A DNA stretch of 64,000 nt from Lunularia cruciata. Taxonomy: Eukaryota; Streptophyta; Marchantiopsida; Lunulariales; Lunulariaceae. The notes below the pieces were generated by a model. It searched no databases and was not told where the DNA came from. It was given only the letters and a program-made list of their open reading frames with translations. The stretch lies in assembly GCA_948567375.1 (NCBI GenBank), contig OX419755.1, forward strand, positions 43,405,001 through 43,469,000. The letters run 5' to 3'. Both the position numbers and the translations under genes were made by a program. The first letter of the stretch is position 1. The number at the start of each line of letters is the position of its first letter. Positions 47,101 to 58,721 of this stretch are shown here, in pieces.

Positions 47101-49008
47101 CTTATATCTTGCTGCTTGCTAAGACCTACTTTTTGCCTTTGGGGCAAGAGCTTTGTTCTGAGCTCTCACCCATATTCCTAGGATTAGATCTATGGAGTAT
47201 GCGAGACTACCTAACTATGTTATAACCATGTCGCAAAAGAGAATTATTTTCTACTAGTGATCAATCATTGCATTGGTACGATATGAACCGTATCCTTGCT
47301 GGTCGTAGAGAACTAACTAATCCAGCAAGGCATGCTTTAAAGAGAAACCGAGATAATAAAAATACTCAGTATTTTCTAGAACCCAAAACGGAGGCAATAG
47401 AACTACACTCATAACAGACACTCAAATACTCCTGGGTTTACCAATAAATGTTTGACGGCTTTCAGTCTATCATGAATGTGTCCCAAAATGCAAAAGGCGG
47501 CAACAAGAAACGGGGTAACCATTACAAGTGAGTTATGAAAGCACATCCATTATCTCCATATGCGGACATCAAAAAAGCTGATTATGAATAACCTGCACTA
47601 ATTAAGCATAACTAGTCCTCAATCATTTCTTTGCGATGGAAGTCTTAAGCTACTTGGACGTATCTTCCACCAAAGGTTGTAATGTAGAATATCGCTAACT
47701 TGGTAGAAGACGGATAGTCCATCCTCCGGACTTGGAGGTTTTCTAAGTCCCTGTTTCTAATGGCCAGCAACTCCACCCATTTACTTGGGATCGTTTAGGA
47801 CCTGCGTCAGAGAATGATGATGGATATGTCTAATTGCAGCCATTGGGCAGCCAGATCTTAAACGTTTTGATATTCTTTCAATTCGGCCGTCCTTCCGTTG
47901 TCTTCAAACTGTTGAAGATCAGGTTGAAGAACTACTCCAGCGTCCATCTGCAAATAATTCTGCATCTTGATGCGGTTATTAACCACCGCTGTCACTTAGA
48001 TTGAAGAAAAAGCTAAACCTAATCGAGGGATTCCAATCTCTGCCACACTTTGTTCTCCAGATTCGGCATGTACTGTAAAATGCTCTCCTGGGTGGAGCGG
48101 TGATCTTGTTTTCCTTGATGGGTTTGAGGAAGTGAACACTTTTAACGCCAAAATCAGTTCCCCTAGTAGGAATACTTTCACTTTGATTTTTCAGTTTCGT
48201 GAATACATTGAAATTCATGCACTGTCTATCTTTTCTTCCACAAGTAAGTTGCCATGACAATTGATTTGATTTGATTTGATATAAACAGGTAAGGGCTTAT
48301 TTATCATGGTCCACGATAGATAAAATCTTAGCAACCACTATAGGACTTAACAGATGAGAATATGCGGTGAAGTGCGTTCAAAGGAGAAAAATACCAAAAA
48401 TCTTTAGAAATCAACTTGCAATTGTTGCTTTGGAAGACATGATGAGGACATGATGCGATCGGATGGATAATAAGAGTTTTATACTATTAGGCCACACATA
48501 GTCCCTTCATTCTTAAGATCTTGAACCATTCTCACGCAAATTCACTTGGGCGACATTCGCAGGGCGATGGAAGTAAGAGCTCCGTGGAAGCGAACTTCAT
48601 CAAAGAAAGGAGGGGGTACATTGCAGCCAATTCAAGAGAAACCCTAGTAAAGGAGGATATACGCGAAACTGCTGGGAGGATATATGCCTCATGCGGGTGT
48701 TTCAAAACCCAATGTTCACAAGTGGGAGCAGGAAAAGATGTATCTAAATCAAATGTAAGAGCAGAAAGAGTCAAAACCATGGACGTCTTGGGAGATGGAT
48801 GCCAACTAACTCTATTACAAACTTCAGAGTTGCCATGCTCGTGCTGTCATGTAAACCCTACTCTACCTGATCTTTTCATTCACGATCTTGTATTCAAAAT
48901 TCTTCAGCCATAATGCATGTATAGCATCCCCAAAGCTTATGTGAAATGTTACTTATACTGTAATCTCGCCCTCAATCCGACCCAACAAAACCGGACGGTA
49001 CATTCTTA
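47101..49008. other. Spacer, 3' flank of the LRR gene
   Basis: No gene recognised. It has mixed composition and some short T-rich runs. The LRR gene's untranslated 3' end should lie just below 49009. Confidence 0.45.
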
Positions 49009-52000
49009 CTACATGAGAAGACGCAGGACGTTCGACAAGTCACGCCGCAATATCCTAGCTCGAGTTGAGTATGAAATGTCCGTCGCCCGCAGGTCCATAA
49101 CAAATTTACAACTGTTTGTAGAGAGTAAGCGCTCTCCTAAGGCGAGTCCCGCACTTATCAGCTGCGTGATACAAATTCGGCGATCAGATGGGTATTAGTG
49201 GGATAATTCAATTAGATACGTGGATTTGCCAGTAGTTCTAGGTGTCAGTCCAAAGAAAATCAAGCCTTAATCCAGGATACAGACAGAAGTGTTCGATCTA
49301 ACCAAGTATGAACCTTACAGAACTTGACTCTCTAAAGAATATTTGCTACACGGAGATCTACAGGAATAAATGCAATGCCTTTCTAAACGTACTGGGAACT
49401 CGAAAGCCCACTACAGCACAAAAAGTAAGCAGAAAGACATTAATATTAATATATGTAATACATGAGTAATGGGAGCAGAAGCCGTTCGCAGAAAGGGGAA
49501 ATCCAGACCCTGATTAAAGTGTAATAGTCAATTCGTACCTCTGGCAAGCTTCCTTCACCATAGGAATAATTTCCTCTTAATGACAGCTGCGACCAATGGA
49601 CACAATCACAAACAATATGATATTAGCAAGACTCATGAAACAGTTCACCCCTGAGAAGTGAAAGATCCACGTGAATAAGCTGAAGTAGAATTTACTAAAG
49701 CACCTCCTTTGATCGGTGCATCACCTCAACTCAGCACGAAAACAGTTCAACTGTACGTTCTTCTAAATTCTTTCCAAACTTCTGACTATGATAGCTAAAG
49801 GTAGATATTTACTCAGCGTCCATCACATTAGTAGGCGCAACATCCGATGGATCAAAGATTTGACTTAACAGATCGACCCGTAGTATCAACAGCTTTGGGT
49901 ATAACCTTTTGAAGACGATCGTGAGATCGAAGCAGGCTGATGAGTACCGCAGAGCAATCATCTGTGATGTTGTTATTTGAGAGATGGATTTCCACAACCG
50001 ACGAATTCCCCTGGAGCATCAGCGCGAAAAGCCATATATGAGTACGTCAACTCTACTCAAGAATCTCAATTTTGGTCAAGATCTAACTTAGTGAGCCTGT
50101 CTTTTAGACTACCGCATTGCACAGGTTACCTGAGCGCAGCAAAGAAGCGTATAATATCGGGTACAATCAGGACAGTCTGGATAATAGAATAATTTTTCCC
50201 TCAGGAGGGGCTAAGGGCAGTACGAGAGCATTCAATAAACACACAAGATCAACAAGCTTTTTATCATTATAAAAATATGCAAGTCTCAATGAGCAATGAC
50301 TGCTTTCATAGGGCCGACAAAAGAGATTACAAGGTAATGTGTGAGCTTTGAACATTTTCTTCATAGAGTTCACCGTATTTAAGGAGTTGGTTACAGAACC
50401 ACAGAAAGTTGAAACTATCTGTGAGACATGTGAGATACACAATACTCTCTGCATTGGTCGGTCTAACTCAAAACAGATCAAATGGTGGGCAGACACCAAC
50501 CTGAAACCACGTAAAAATTGAAGTTGCCCCAGAAGCTGTCAGTTTATTATCACTGAGGTCAAGTTTCTGCACACAAATAGTTCACAGAAGACTTATCGTA
50601 ATGTGAGTCCTAAATCAAATCCTAGTCACTTCTTGAGCGCACAAACGCGTGATAAATACACTAAAATGGTTGGAGCAATCATCTGATTTTAGTGTTCTGA
50701 ACTATTTATTACGTTAAGTTTTCTTTTTGGTTATCGATCTTGAGAAAACAGCCTTGGTAAATCGATCATTTGAGAGACAACGAGACACCGAGTTTTCATC
50801 ATTTATATGCTCAAACATGGCCGCCCGATGCATACACGTGACACCAGATATCTGGCGTCAATTGTATGCATCAACTTCTTCTATAATCTCTATCAACTCT
50901 TCGCTCTTACCTGGATCACATTGTGTCCGCGAAGAGCCTGAACCAGTATCTCAATATCACTATCCACCAAATCACACTGCGTAATCTTCAATACTTGTAT
51001 ACACGAGGGGAGGCCGGACAGAACCGGAACCACGAAAACGCAGGGCATATCTCTTGACTGCTGCGATGCGTCTGCTGCAGTGGATGTCCCTTCTACATTT
51101 TCATTCGTAACTCGGACTCTGGTTCGGCTATTTGGAAGGATAATGGACGATGCGGAAAAAGGATCAGGAACTTGACTGAACGATTTGGAAGACCCTATCG
51201 TGTTCACGATCAGCACGTGATGTCCCGACCTGCTGCGAGCCATCTCAGACTGAAAACTGGAAGATCTGGTAGGATGGTCTATCGTGTAGGGTCTGCCATT
51301 ACATGCTCTCAAATCCCCTGCATACAGACAACAAGCCTGATGTCTTAGAAAGAGTACATCTACATTATTGGACATTATGAATTAAACTACAAGAAGGTAA
51401 ACCCCAACCAACCACTGTGTCCAGGTTGAAAGCACAACCATGCTTGCCAGAAAACAGTGACTACTGCCGAAAGCTCACTGATATAGCCAGGGATATACCT
51501 TCCATCAAGAGCTCCTCCAAAGAGCTAGCTTGGAGGGCAGCGACAGAATCTTCTGTCATGGATGGTAGGATCCCATTTTCCCGCACGTCAAGCAGTTTCA
51601 GAGTCCTATTAAGCATACACCGTCGATTAATAGAGCACGAAGGCATGTGAAGATCAAGAAGAGCTCTCAATATCAGTAGAAGTCTTAATTCATTTTCTGT
51701 ATGATCTCGACCGCAGTCAAACTATTAGCAGCATGAGCCGGAGACATTGTTTACCTGGCAGAGGGGAGAGCTTGTGCTATCGTTGCAAAACCTTCGGTCT
51801 TTATGTTATTGTATGCAAGACGAAGAACCTGAAGCCTTTACAAAATGAGAAGCAAACTCAGAACCCGAAGCGAGCTGGGCAGCAAAGATGTGCATCCGAT
51901 CCAGCAATGGATTATCGTATGCTCACAGACAGTCCATGCAACAAAGGAAGTGATTTGGCCGTTCACAAAACCATCCCGACCACAGCAGATAGAAACGGCC

Positions 52001-55000
52001 TACGCAATCTAACTGAACTAGGGCCCTTGATACAACCCCAAACGATTTTAGTCACGAACACCTCTGCGACTTAATGACCTTAGGATGATGAGAAAGACCC
52101 GATACCTGAGTTTATTTATATGAGTGAACATCAATTTAGTTAGTGAAGGTATATTAGGAAATGAAATTTAGAAGCCATTCGAGGAACAGGACATCCAGAA
52201 CTTACTCAGTGAATTTTGTTAGTGAAGGTATATTTAGACATGAGAGCAGAAGCCGTTCCTAGAACGGGTTATCCAGAACTCATGAAATGCAAATGATCGG
52301 TAACCAAGATGTACGGGTTATCCAGAACTCATGAAATGCAAATGATCGGTAACCAAGATGTAGTGATGCACAATGCTAGAATAGTGATAAATCCATAAGG
52401 TAGAATGCATCGATTGTAACCTGAGGCAAAGGCATAATTGCAACAAATTGAGAATAACATATATCTAAAGGACTAGTAAACAACTTAAAATCGATAACAG
52501 CTATGAAAACGAGTGCGAGAATATAAAACGTTATCTAATAGACCACCATTAATCAGTGCGTGAACGATGAAAATTAAAAACGTGGGCTGGAGTCGGGTAG
52601 AAACACTGTAGACATGGGAGGTCGAACCATGAATCAGGCAAAGAGCGAAGGAAAAATAATAGGGAGGGAATTAGCTGGGGAATGGAGGAGTGGAACAATG
52701 CGAGAGGTTATGGATGGTGTGGCTGCAGAGACTTACATGCATAGTTAGTGAAGGTATATAGGTATACGAGAACAGAAGCCGTTCCCAGAACGTGTTATCC
52801 AGAACTCATGAATTGCAAATGATTGGTAAGCAAGATGTACATGATTCACAATGCTAGAATAGTGAGAAATCCATAATGTAGAATGCATCGAATGTAACTT
52901 GAAGCAAAGGCATAATTGAAACAAATTGAGAATAACATATGGCTAACAGACTAGTAAACCACCACGAGAACCCTATGCTAATGACTGAGAGAAATACGTA
53001 CCGCTATGTAAAAGACTGCCAGTTAGCAGTGCATGAATGATAAAAATAAAAAATGTGAGCTGAAGTCGGGTAGGAACACTGTATACACCGGAGGTCCCAT
53101 GAATCAGGCAAAGGGCGAAGGACAAATAATAGGGAGTGAATTAGCTGGGGAATGGAGGAGAGGAACAATGCAAGAGCTATAGGATGGTGTGGCTGCAGAA
53201 ACCTGTCAAAGTGTAACAGGGTGACAAGAGCAAAGCAAAAAAGGACAGGATATAAAGTATATCGCAACCAGCGCTATGGACGCTTGAGTCCTGAGACGCT
53301 AAACAATAAAGGGAAGCAGAAGGCGGCCATAGTAAACCTTCATGAAAACACCTGCGACTTCATCAGTGCCTCCCGCAGTGCCAAAGTAGCTGAGCAATTG
53401 CCAGTACCCCTCATACCGAGTTTCTGCTCGAAAACTCATGAGTGCCAAGGCAAACTCGGTTGCTCCCCTAAAGTGCCACTCAAAAGTAATGGGAATGTCA
53501 AAAAGAACAGAGGTGGAAGTGTGGAAAGCAAGTGCAAGCAAAAGTGCAGGCACGCACTTAAGCGCTGGAGTCTTAACCGTATAATGAGGATCAGTCCAGA
53601 AAGAAAAGAATCCACATGAGTAAGATGAGGGAAGATATCGAGACATACCTGATGGATCCTGAAATCACAAACATCCATTAGCAGAGAGAAAGTCCAGGAC
53701 ACAACAATGAGAAAGAGTCAAGAAGAGGTCCGCTAGTGATACGAGAGTGGAGCAAGAAAACTTCAGCGCTGCATGGGAAGGGGATGAGTCAACTGAAGCG
53801 GGAAAAGCAGAGGTGAAGTGAATGAAGGTGAAGGTGAAGTATACAGTATATATATGAATTCAGAAGTCAAGGACTCCCAAACAACAGTATGGTATACAGG
53901 CCTCCGGGAGTTAGTGAAGGTATATTGGTAAATGAGAGCAGAAGCCGTTCGGGAACGGGTTATCCAGAACTCATGAAGTGCACAAGTGCACATATTCGAT
54001 AAACAACATTTACATGAATGACAGTGCTAGTGTAGTATGAAAGCTTTAGTACAAAATGCATCGAAAATAACCTGCAGCAAAAGTATAGGTGTAAAAAAGT
54101 AACCTGTAGCAAAGGCATAAATGCAAGAAATTGAGAACACAGAACTGCTAATGGACAATAACGAACTTGAAATCGCGAGCAGCAACGCCAACTTTGAAAT
54201 CGAGAGCAGCAAGGCCAACGCGAGCGCGTGGGTTAGAGAGCTGGATGTAAGAGAGCTTGATAGTAGCAAGCATTTCGCGATTATTGCAGCAGAAACGGGT
54301 AGAAATGTAAGAGTGTAACTATAGCGAAGCGTAAGAGGACAGGATAAAGTATATCACTATTAGTGAAGGTATATGTATAGTTCGATTATTACCTTGAGTG
54401 CGACTCAAGGTTCATACTGAGGTTTGAGGCCGCCTGAGCTGTAAACCCTGTCTCACTGCGTATAAGACAGAACAGCTCAGTTAAGGTCCCAACCACAAAA
54501 ATATATTCTCCCTCCAGTGAAAAGTTTCAAATTGAAGAATTTAATTGACAACTCAAGTCTAAGGTATGGGGGAGATATGTAGGAACCAAGAAAAACCTCT
54601 GGTGAAATAGACTGTAAATCCAAGTAACTTTCATACTAAATAATATTCTATCTTCGTTTAGTTTCGGGAGTCTGTAAGGTGAGTTGTCCTCTGATGTCTT
54701 GATTTAATACAGAGCTGATACAGAACCACTTGTGTGAGTAGTATTGGTCAGGAACTATATGAGTAAGAACTCATGTAGATAACCTATTGAAGTATGCTCT
54801 ACAGAAGAACTAACTGTCATCTGATAGAACTGAAGTTCTATAACCAGCTCTCGAATCCATGCCATTTAGTAAATGAATATGGATCCGTTCGTCCATACTA
54901 TGTATTGTAGCAATCCAATTCTGTTGGGTCTACAGTCCTACTTACCTCAGATCAAGATGCTGAAGCAAAGGAAGGCATTGAAGCATCTCCCCAACAATCA

Positions 55001-56224
55001 AGCAAGGTGAAGTGCCATCCGCTAAAGTCTTTCCCATTGGCACCTTCGCTAGATCTGGATCAATGTAAAGAACATTGGCCTATCAGGCTTAATCTAAACT
55101 GAATATAGGATAAACACGAAGAAGTCTTGCAAAGTTAGTAGGCGTATAGCTAATATGATGACCTTCTGAGTTTTATTGTACCCCTCTTATCTTGCTCGTA
55201 TATGCATCCATACCTTTCAAAGCACTAAGTCAAAAAGAGCAAACTCCGCGTCCAATGATGCACAATCACAAATTCATGCTGTCTATACAACACGGTGTTT
55301 CGAAATCAACGAGCATAAGCAGGGAAATGAGTTATCGAGGGATCAGAATGGAAAGGACTGTACGTACTTAAAGATACAAGATTTGGATATAAAGATACGT
55401 AAGCGGCCAATGATAAACTTCCAGGACTACTGAGGACCCAGTCGTAAAACAACGGTCGAACCTGCAAACACGGCACTTCTCCACCTTCAGAGTCAAGAAG
55501 TAGCTACAATCTTGCTTAAAAAAATCTCTACAGGTAACATAGGAATAGTGACAACCGTGCTTCAAGTACGGAAATCAACTCAACAGACATTGTTCTGATC
55601 GTGTCATATGCCAAGTCCAATATACGGAGTCCATCTAATGCTCGTCAAGAAATACCTGAAATTGTTCGGCCTCCAAATTGTGAATAAGTATTAACAGCTA
55701 GTTGCTAGATTTTCAGCTTAGATGATGGAAATATTTCTTCCAGTGATGCGAGCATACCGTGCAACTGTAAGCATGTTTTCCTCTGTATTTTACTTCCAAA
55801 AAGAGTGCCTCATTATCACCTTCACACGCAGACGAGAGAATCCAAGACGGATAATAAACCAAGGTAGACATGGAGGTCAGTTCATATGCCTAGATTGAAT
55901 GGCATCTCAAGCCGTCGCAGACCATGATGTGTGGACCCTAGAAAGTAATTTCACTGATGATGACAACTAGGAAAGTAAAGGAAAACTATGTCCGTGACGT
56001 CTGATAGAAGAGCAAAAGTATTCACTGCACCCCACCTCCATCTTGACGATCTGCAAGTTGCTGCAAATCCAGTGCAGTATGCATGGACTTCCAGGATGTA
56101 GGAGGTGGACCTTCGGAGAATCCCCACGAACTATAAGACGGATAACTAGCCGGAGAAGAGATTGGCCTAATGATGTCCTCCTTCAGAAACTTTTTGCAGT
56201 GCTTCTCCCAAAGAATTTCCGTGT
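49009..56224 (-). CDS. Multi-exon ribonuclease-inhibitor-type LRR protein (5' end not found)
   Basis: Twelve exons join with matching splice phases: 56036-56224, 55570-55640, 55368-55461, 54946-55054, 54393-54455, 51755-51835, 51499-51665, 50911-51317, 50501-50566, 49906-50010, 49539-49586 and 49009-49161 (TAG stop). All have GT and AG edges, several perfect (GTAAGT at 54945, GTAAGA at 50910). The joined product is about 517 residues. Repeats of RNI type include LLQHLDLSETGF, LQVLRLAYNNIKTEGFATIA, VIQKLDLSDNKLT, VVEIHLSNNNITDD and RLQKLSLRGN. A Ser-rich linker in the 407-bp exon interrupts the LRRs. The first exon here (WEKHCKKFLKED) is not LRR, and an earlier exon must exist. Such domains bind proteins. 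A TONSOKU/BRU1-type C-terminus is one possibility, held at low confidence. No stop or shift was seen, so it is probably functional. Confidence 0.75.
52140..54375. repeat. Tandem duplications filling a 2.56-kb LRR intron
   Basis: TTAGTGAAGGTATAT marks unit starts at about 52140, 52219, 52744, 53910 and 54361. Units at 52219-52743 and 52744-53215 align along their length (GAATTAGCTGGGGAATGGAG about 470 bp apart). 53910-54360 is a more diverged relative. A 49-bp direct duplication (CGGGTTATCCAGAACTCATG at 52265 and 52314) sits inside the first. Confidence 0.8.
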
Positions 56225-57344
56225 CTGAGGTAAGTCCATTTAAATCTTAGAAGCATGAATGGAATACGGATAATATGGAATGGTAGGCGGAAACTGCCGG
56301 AAGAACGGGGGATCCAACACGCACATATGACAGGCAGACTCGAGTTAGGAACATGCACCATACCCGCGACGTAACTGACTATAGGTACTCAAGAAAAGCA
56401 ACTACGACGAATACGACGAATAGCATGCCCTAGCGCAAATAACGAGCTATTCCCTAACAACGACAATCCAAGCTGAGCAGAAGCAAACAAAGTTCCGTAT
56501 TGCATCAATCAAAGGAATCAAATGAGTAGGGATATTTGAGCAACGGCAGCAGAACCAGTTCGAAGAACGGGGAAACCAGATCCCATTTAGTAGGGAACCG
56601 AGAACGTGCATATGACATGCAAGCATGAACTTATGCAAATTGAAGTCAAGTTAATCTAAGCAAGGAAATACACAACGAACAAACCAGAAACGGAAGCAGA
56701 AACGGAAATTGAAACATTTCTCAAGTAGCACCTGGAACTAGTATACATCATGTAAGGGAAAATTGACAACCTTCTGGAACAACTACAAAGGAAGCATCTG
56801 AAATTGAAAACAGAGAAGAATCACAGAGCGAGTAGAGACCATAGAGCGAGTAGTAAAACTGTAGCTTTAGTGGAGGATGCGTGGTGTGGAGCGAAGTGGG
56901 AGAGGAGTGGATGGTATCTTGGCTGGGTTGGAGGGATGCGTGAGCAAAGCCGTTCACAGAAAGGGAGATCCATACCCATCTAGGACCGAACCTATGCAAA
57001 CCAGAGACATGCAGATATAAGGAAGTAAATGCATTCAAGGCTAAGCAGTAGGAATTGACAAAAAAATACATGAGCGAAATCTAATGAAAGCAGAAGGGAA
57101 GATTGAGACATTCCGTGAGCATAATACAGCGTTCAGTTTCTACAGTAGTATGCAGCATCTAATGCAGGAAGCGGGCCTTCCCGAGCAAGGCGCTGCGAAG
57201 AAAGAGAGGATGCCGTTGAAAGCAAAGGAAAACCCTCGGGCAAATAGGAAGATGCCTCTGAAACCAAAGGGAAACCTTCCAACAAGTATGGAACATAGTG
57301 ACAGAATGCACTATGAGGAAGCGACTAACGGTATCTCATCCCCA
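56225..57344 (-). other. Upstream region of the LRR gene, 5' exons unresolved
   Basis: An exon ending in phase 1 is required here or further upstream. One candidate acceptor (CTCTTTCTTCGCAG, minus strand, about 57185-57200) precedes RLAREGPLPALDAAYY, but the donor is uncertain. Two palindromic repeats (56548, 56943) lie in this stretch. Confidence 0.35.
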
Positions 57345-57987
57345 GAATAGAGATTATATAGGTACATGAAATGAGAGAGCTCTCGAATCATAGTTAATGG
57401 GGTCCATTAAGGTAGTTATGGTCCACTACCTTCACTAAAGCGTATTATAAGTCTACCACATAGTGTTAGTGGGTGCTAGATGAACGGGACGAAGGGAGAC
57501 AGGACTTGATATGAGGAAATGAAAGCAGAAGCCGTTCGAAGAACAGAGATCCAGAACTCATTAAGTGCATATTAAATGTCGATGAAATATAAGTATGAAA
57601 TTGGGAGATGAGAGTGGAAGCCATTCGATGGAATATAAGCATGATATTTGGAAATGAGAGCGGAAGCCGTTCAGTGAACGGCAGATCCAGAACCCATTAA
57701 ATGCATATGAAGTGCAGATGAAATGTAGACATGCTATGGATCTATGAGGACAGGAAACCATTCCTCAAATGGAAAATCCAGGACTCATTAATGCATATGA
57801 AGTGCAGATGAAATGGCAATAAAATGAGAGCAGAACTGACTGAAAAATACATGTGGAAAGTGTTAGATTTATATAAGTGGTCAGCATTGTGTAGTGGAAT
57901 TAGTGGAGGTAGTGGACTAAAATTAGCTTAATAGACCATTAACTATGCTCGAGAACTCTCTTAGCATTTGTTCGTATATAATCTCTG
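57345..57987. repeat. Inverted-repeat (fold-back) element, about 640 bp
   Basis: 57345-57480 is a diverged inverted copy of 57860-57987. The left has GAGATTATATAGG, CATAGTTAATGG and GTCCACTACCTTCACTAA. The complement of the right has GAGATTATATACG, CATAGTTAATGG and GTCCACTACCTCCACTAA. Between the arms are four copies of the palindromic repeat. No target duplication was identified. Confidence 0.65.
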
Positions 57988-58217
57988 TCTAAGGGATTTC
58001 ATATGTCAATCGGTTTCTCACAGTTAGTAGCTTCCTCAACGTGCAGTAAGCTTTAGAATTTCTTCCTTAGTTGCCGGGGATGCCTTAGTATGCAAATTTC
58101 GAAATTCTGAAAGAGCTAGTTCTCTTACACACTAGTGTATCTGGAAAACCAAGAAAATCTGGTTCTTCCTCTGAAGACTATCTTTTTTCTCTGGGTTTTG
58201 AGAGAGAAATTTGTCTT
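57988..58217 (+). mobile_element. Leader of an older copia copy (upstream half)
   Basis: It resembles the young element's leader at 58483-58662: TTTCGAAATTCTG, ACACACTAGTGTATCTGGAA, TTCCTCCTCTGAAGA (here TTCTTCCTCTGAAGA) and TCTCTGGGTTTTGAGAG. A possible eroded LTR start (TGTTAGATTT) is at 57863 and a possible LTR end (TTTCTCACA) at about 58022. It continues at 63387 beyond the young insertion. Confidence 0.7.
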
Positions 58218-58222
58218 ATATC
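58218..58222. repeat. Target-site duplication of the copia element (left)
   Basis: ATATC, repeated at 63382-63386. Confidence 0.93.
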
Positions 58223-58470
58223 TGTTAGATTTGTAATGAGACCTGTTAGTTCCTGTTCACTCATGACTACTGTTCACGCATGAGTACTGTTCACATGAGT
58301 TACATGTGAACACCTTAGAGTTAAGTTCAGAGCACATGAGTTACACATTTCACACTGTAGATGCAAAGGTGTGCTCTAAGAGTATGCTCATGTACTTATA
58401 TAATCCCAGTTCTGGGATTATCACTAGTTCAACCCAATCGAGTGCATACTGCTCATTTCATTTTCTCACA
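58223..58470 (+). repeat. 5' LTR of the copia element
   Basis: It starts TGTTAGATTT and ends TTCTCACA, next to the PBS. It contains a triplet of TGTTCAC phrases, a GTTCACATG-AGTTA-CATGTGAAC palindrome and, at 58402-58419, AATCCCAG-TT-CTGGGATT. Confidence 0.95.
58397..58403 (+). promoter_or_regulatory. TATA box in the 5' LTR
   Basis: TATATAA overlaps the start of the AATCCCAG palindrome. The same box is in the 3' LTR at 63307-63313. Confidence 0.6.
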
Positions 58471-58482
58471 TGGTATCAGAGC
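58471..58482 (+). other. Primer binding site of the copia element (tRNA-iMet)
   Basis: TGGTATCAGAGC directly follows the LTR. Confidence 0.95.
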
Positions 58483-58721
58483 TCTAAGTTTCAGAATTCC
58501 TGTTAGCTGCTAGGGGACACCTTAGCACACACACAAATTTCGAAATTCTGATAGGCCTAAGTTTTACACACTAGTGTATCTGGAAAAACCAAGAGTCCCT
58601 TGTTCCTCCTCTGAAGAGTGTCTCTTTCTCTGGGTTGTGAGAAAGCATTTTCTCTTATATCCTCTGTTAGTATGGGTTTTGGGAGAGAAATTCTCCACTA
58701 TCCTCTGTGAATCAAATCATC
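58483..58721 (+). other. Leader of the copia element
   Basis: Untranslated. It contains CTTATATCCTCTG at about 58654, the same site at which this element inserted into its older relative. Confidence 0.7.

Larger units (their letters stand above)
49474..57790 (+). repeat. Dispersed family of a short palindrome-containing repeat (about 12 copies)
   Basis: The core is AGCAGAAGCCGTTC, 2-5 bases, GAACGGGTTATCCAGAACTC, often followed by ATGAAATGCA. Copies lie near 49474, 52170, 52241, 52313 (partial), 52771, 53937, 56548, 56943, 57523, 57613, 57657 and 57748. All have the same orientation, antisense to the LRR gene, and all fall in its introns or upstream. CCGTTC/GAACGG can form a 6-bp hairpin stem. 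Confidence 0.75.

Noticed and set aside
50040-50130. Minus-strand LTKLDLDQN as another LRR exon
   Set aside because: It is followed at once by two in-frame TGAs and a shift. The neighbouring exon has a good acceptor at 50011, so this is probably intronic chance or relic sequence.
53299-53702. Overlapping minus-strand frames (for example GATEFALALMSF) as further LRR exons
   Set aside because: The exons at 54393-54455 and 51755-51835 already join in phase with a continuous repeat (ESHSRLQVLRLAYNN), so an extra exon is not needed. Two frames here are equally plausible.
54121-54318. Plus-strand open frame with Glu/Asn/Ser-rich repeats
   Set aside because: It lies within a duplicated intron unit of the LRR gene, with no homologous frame in the other units.
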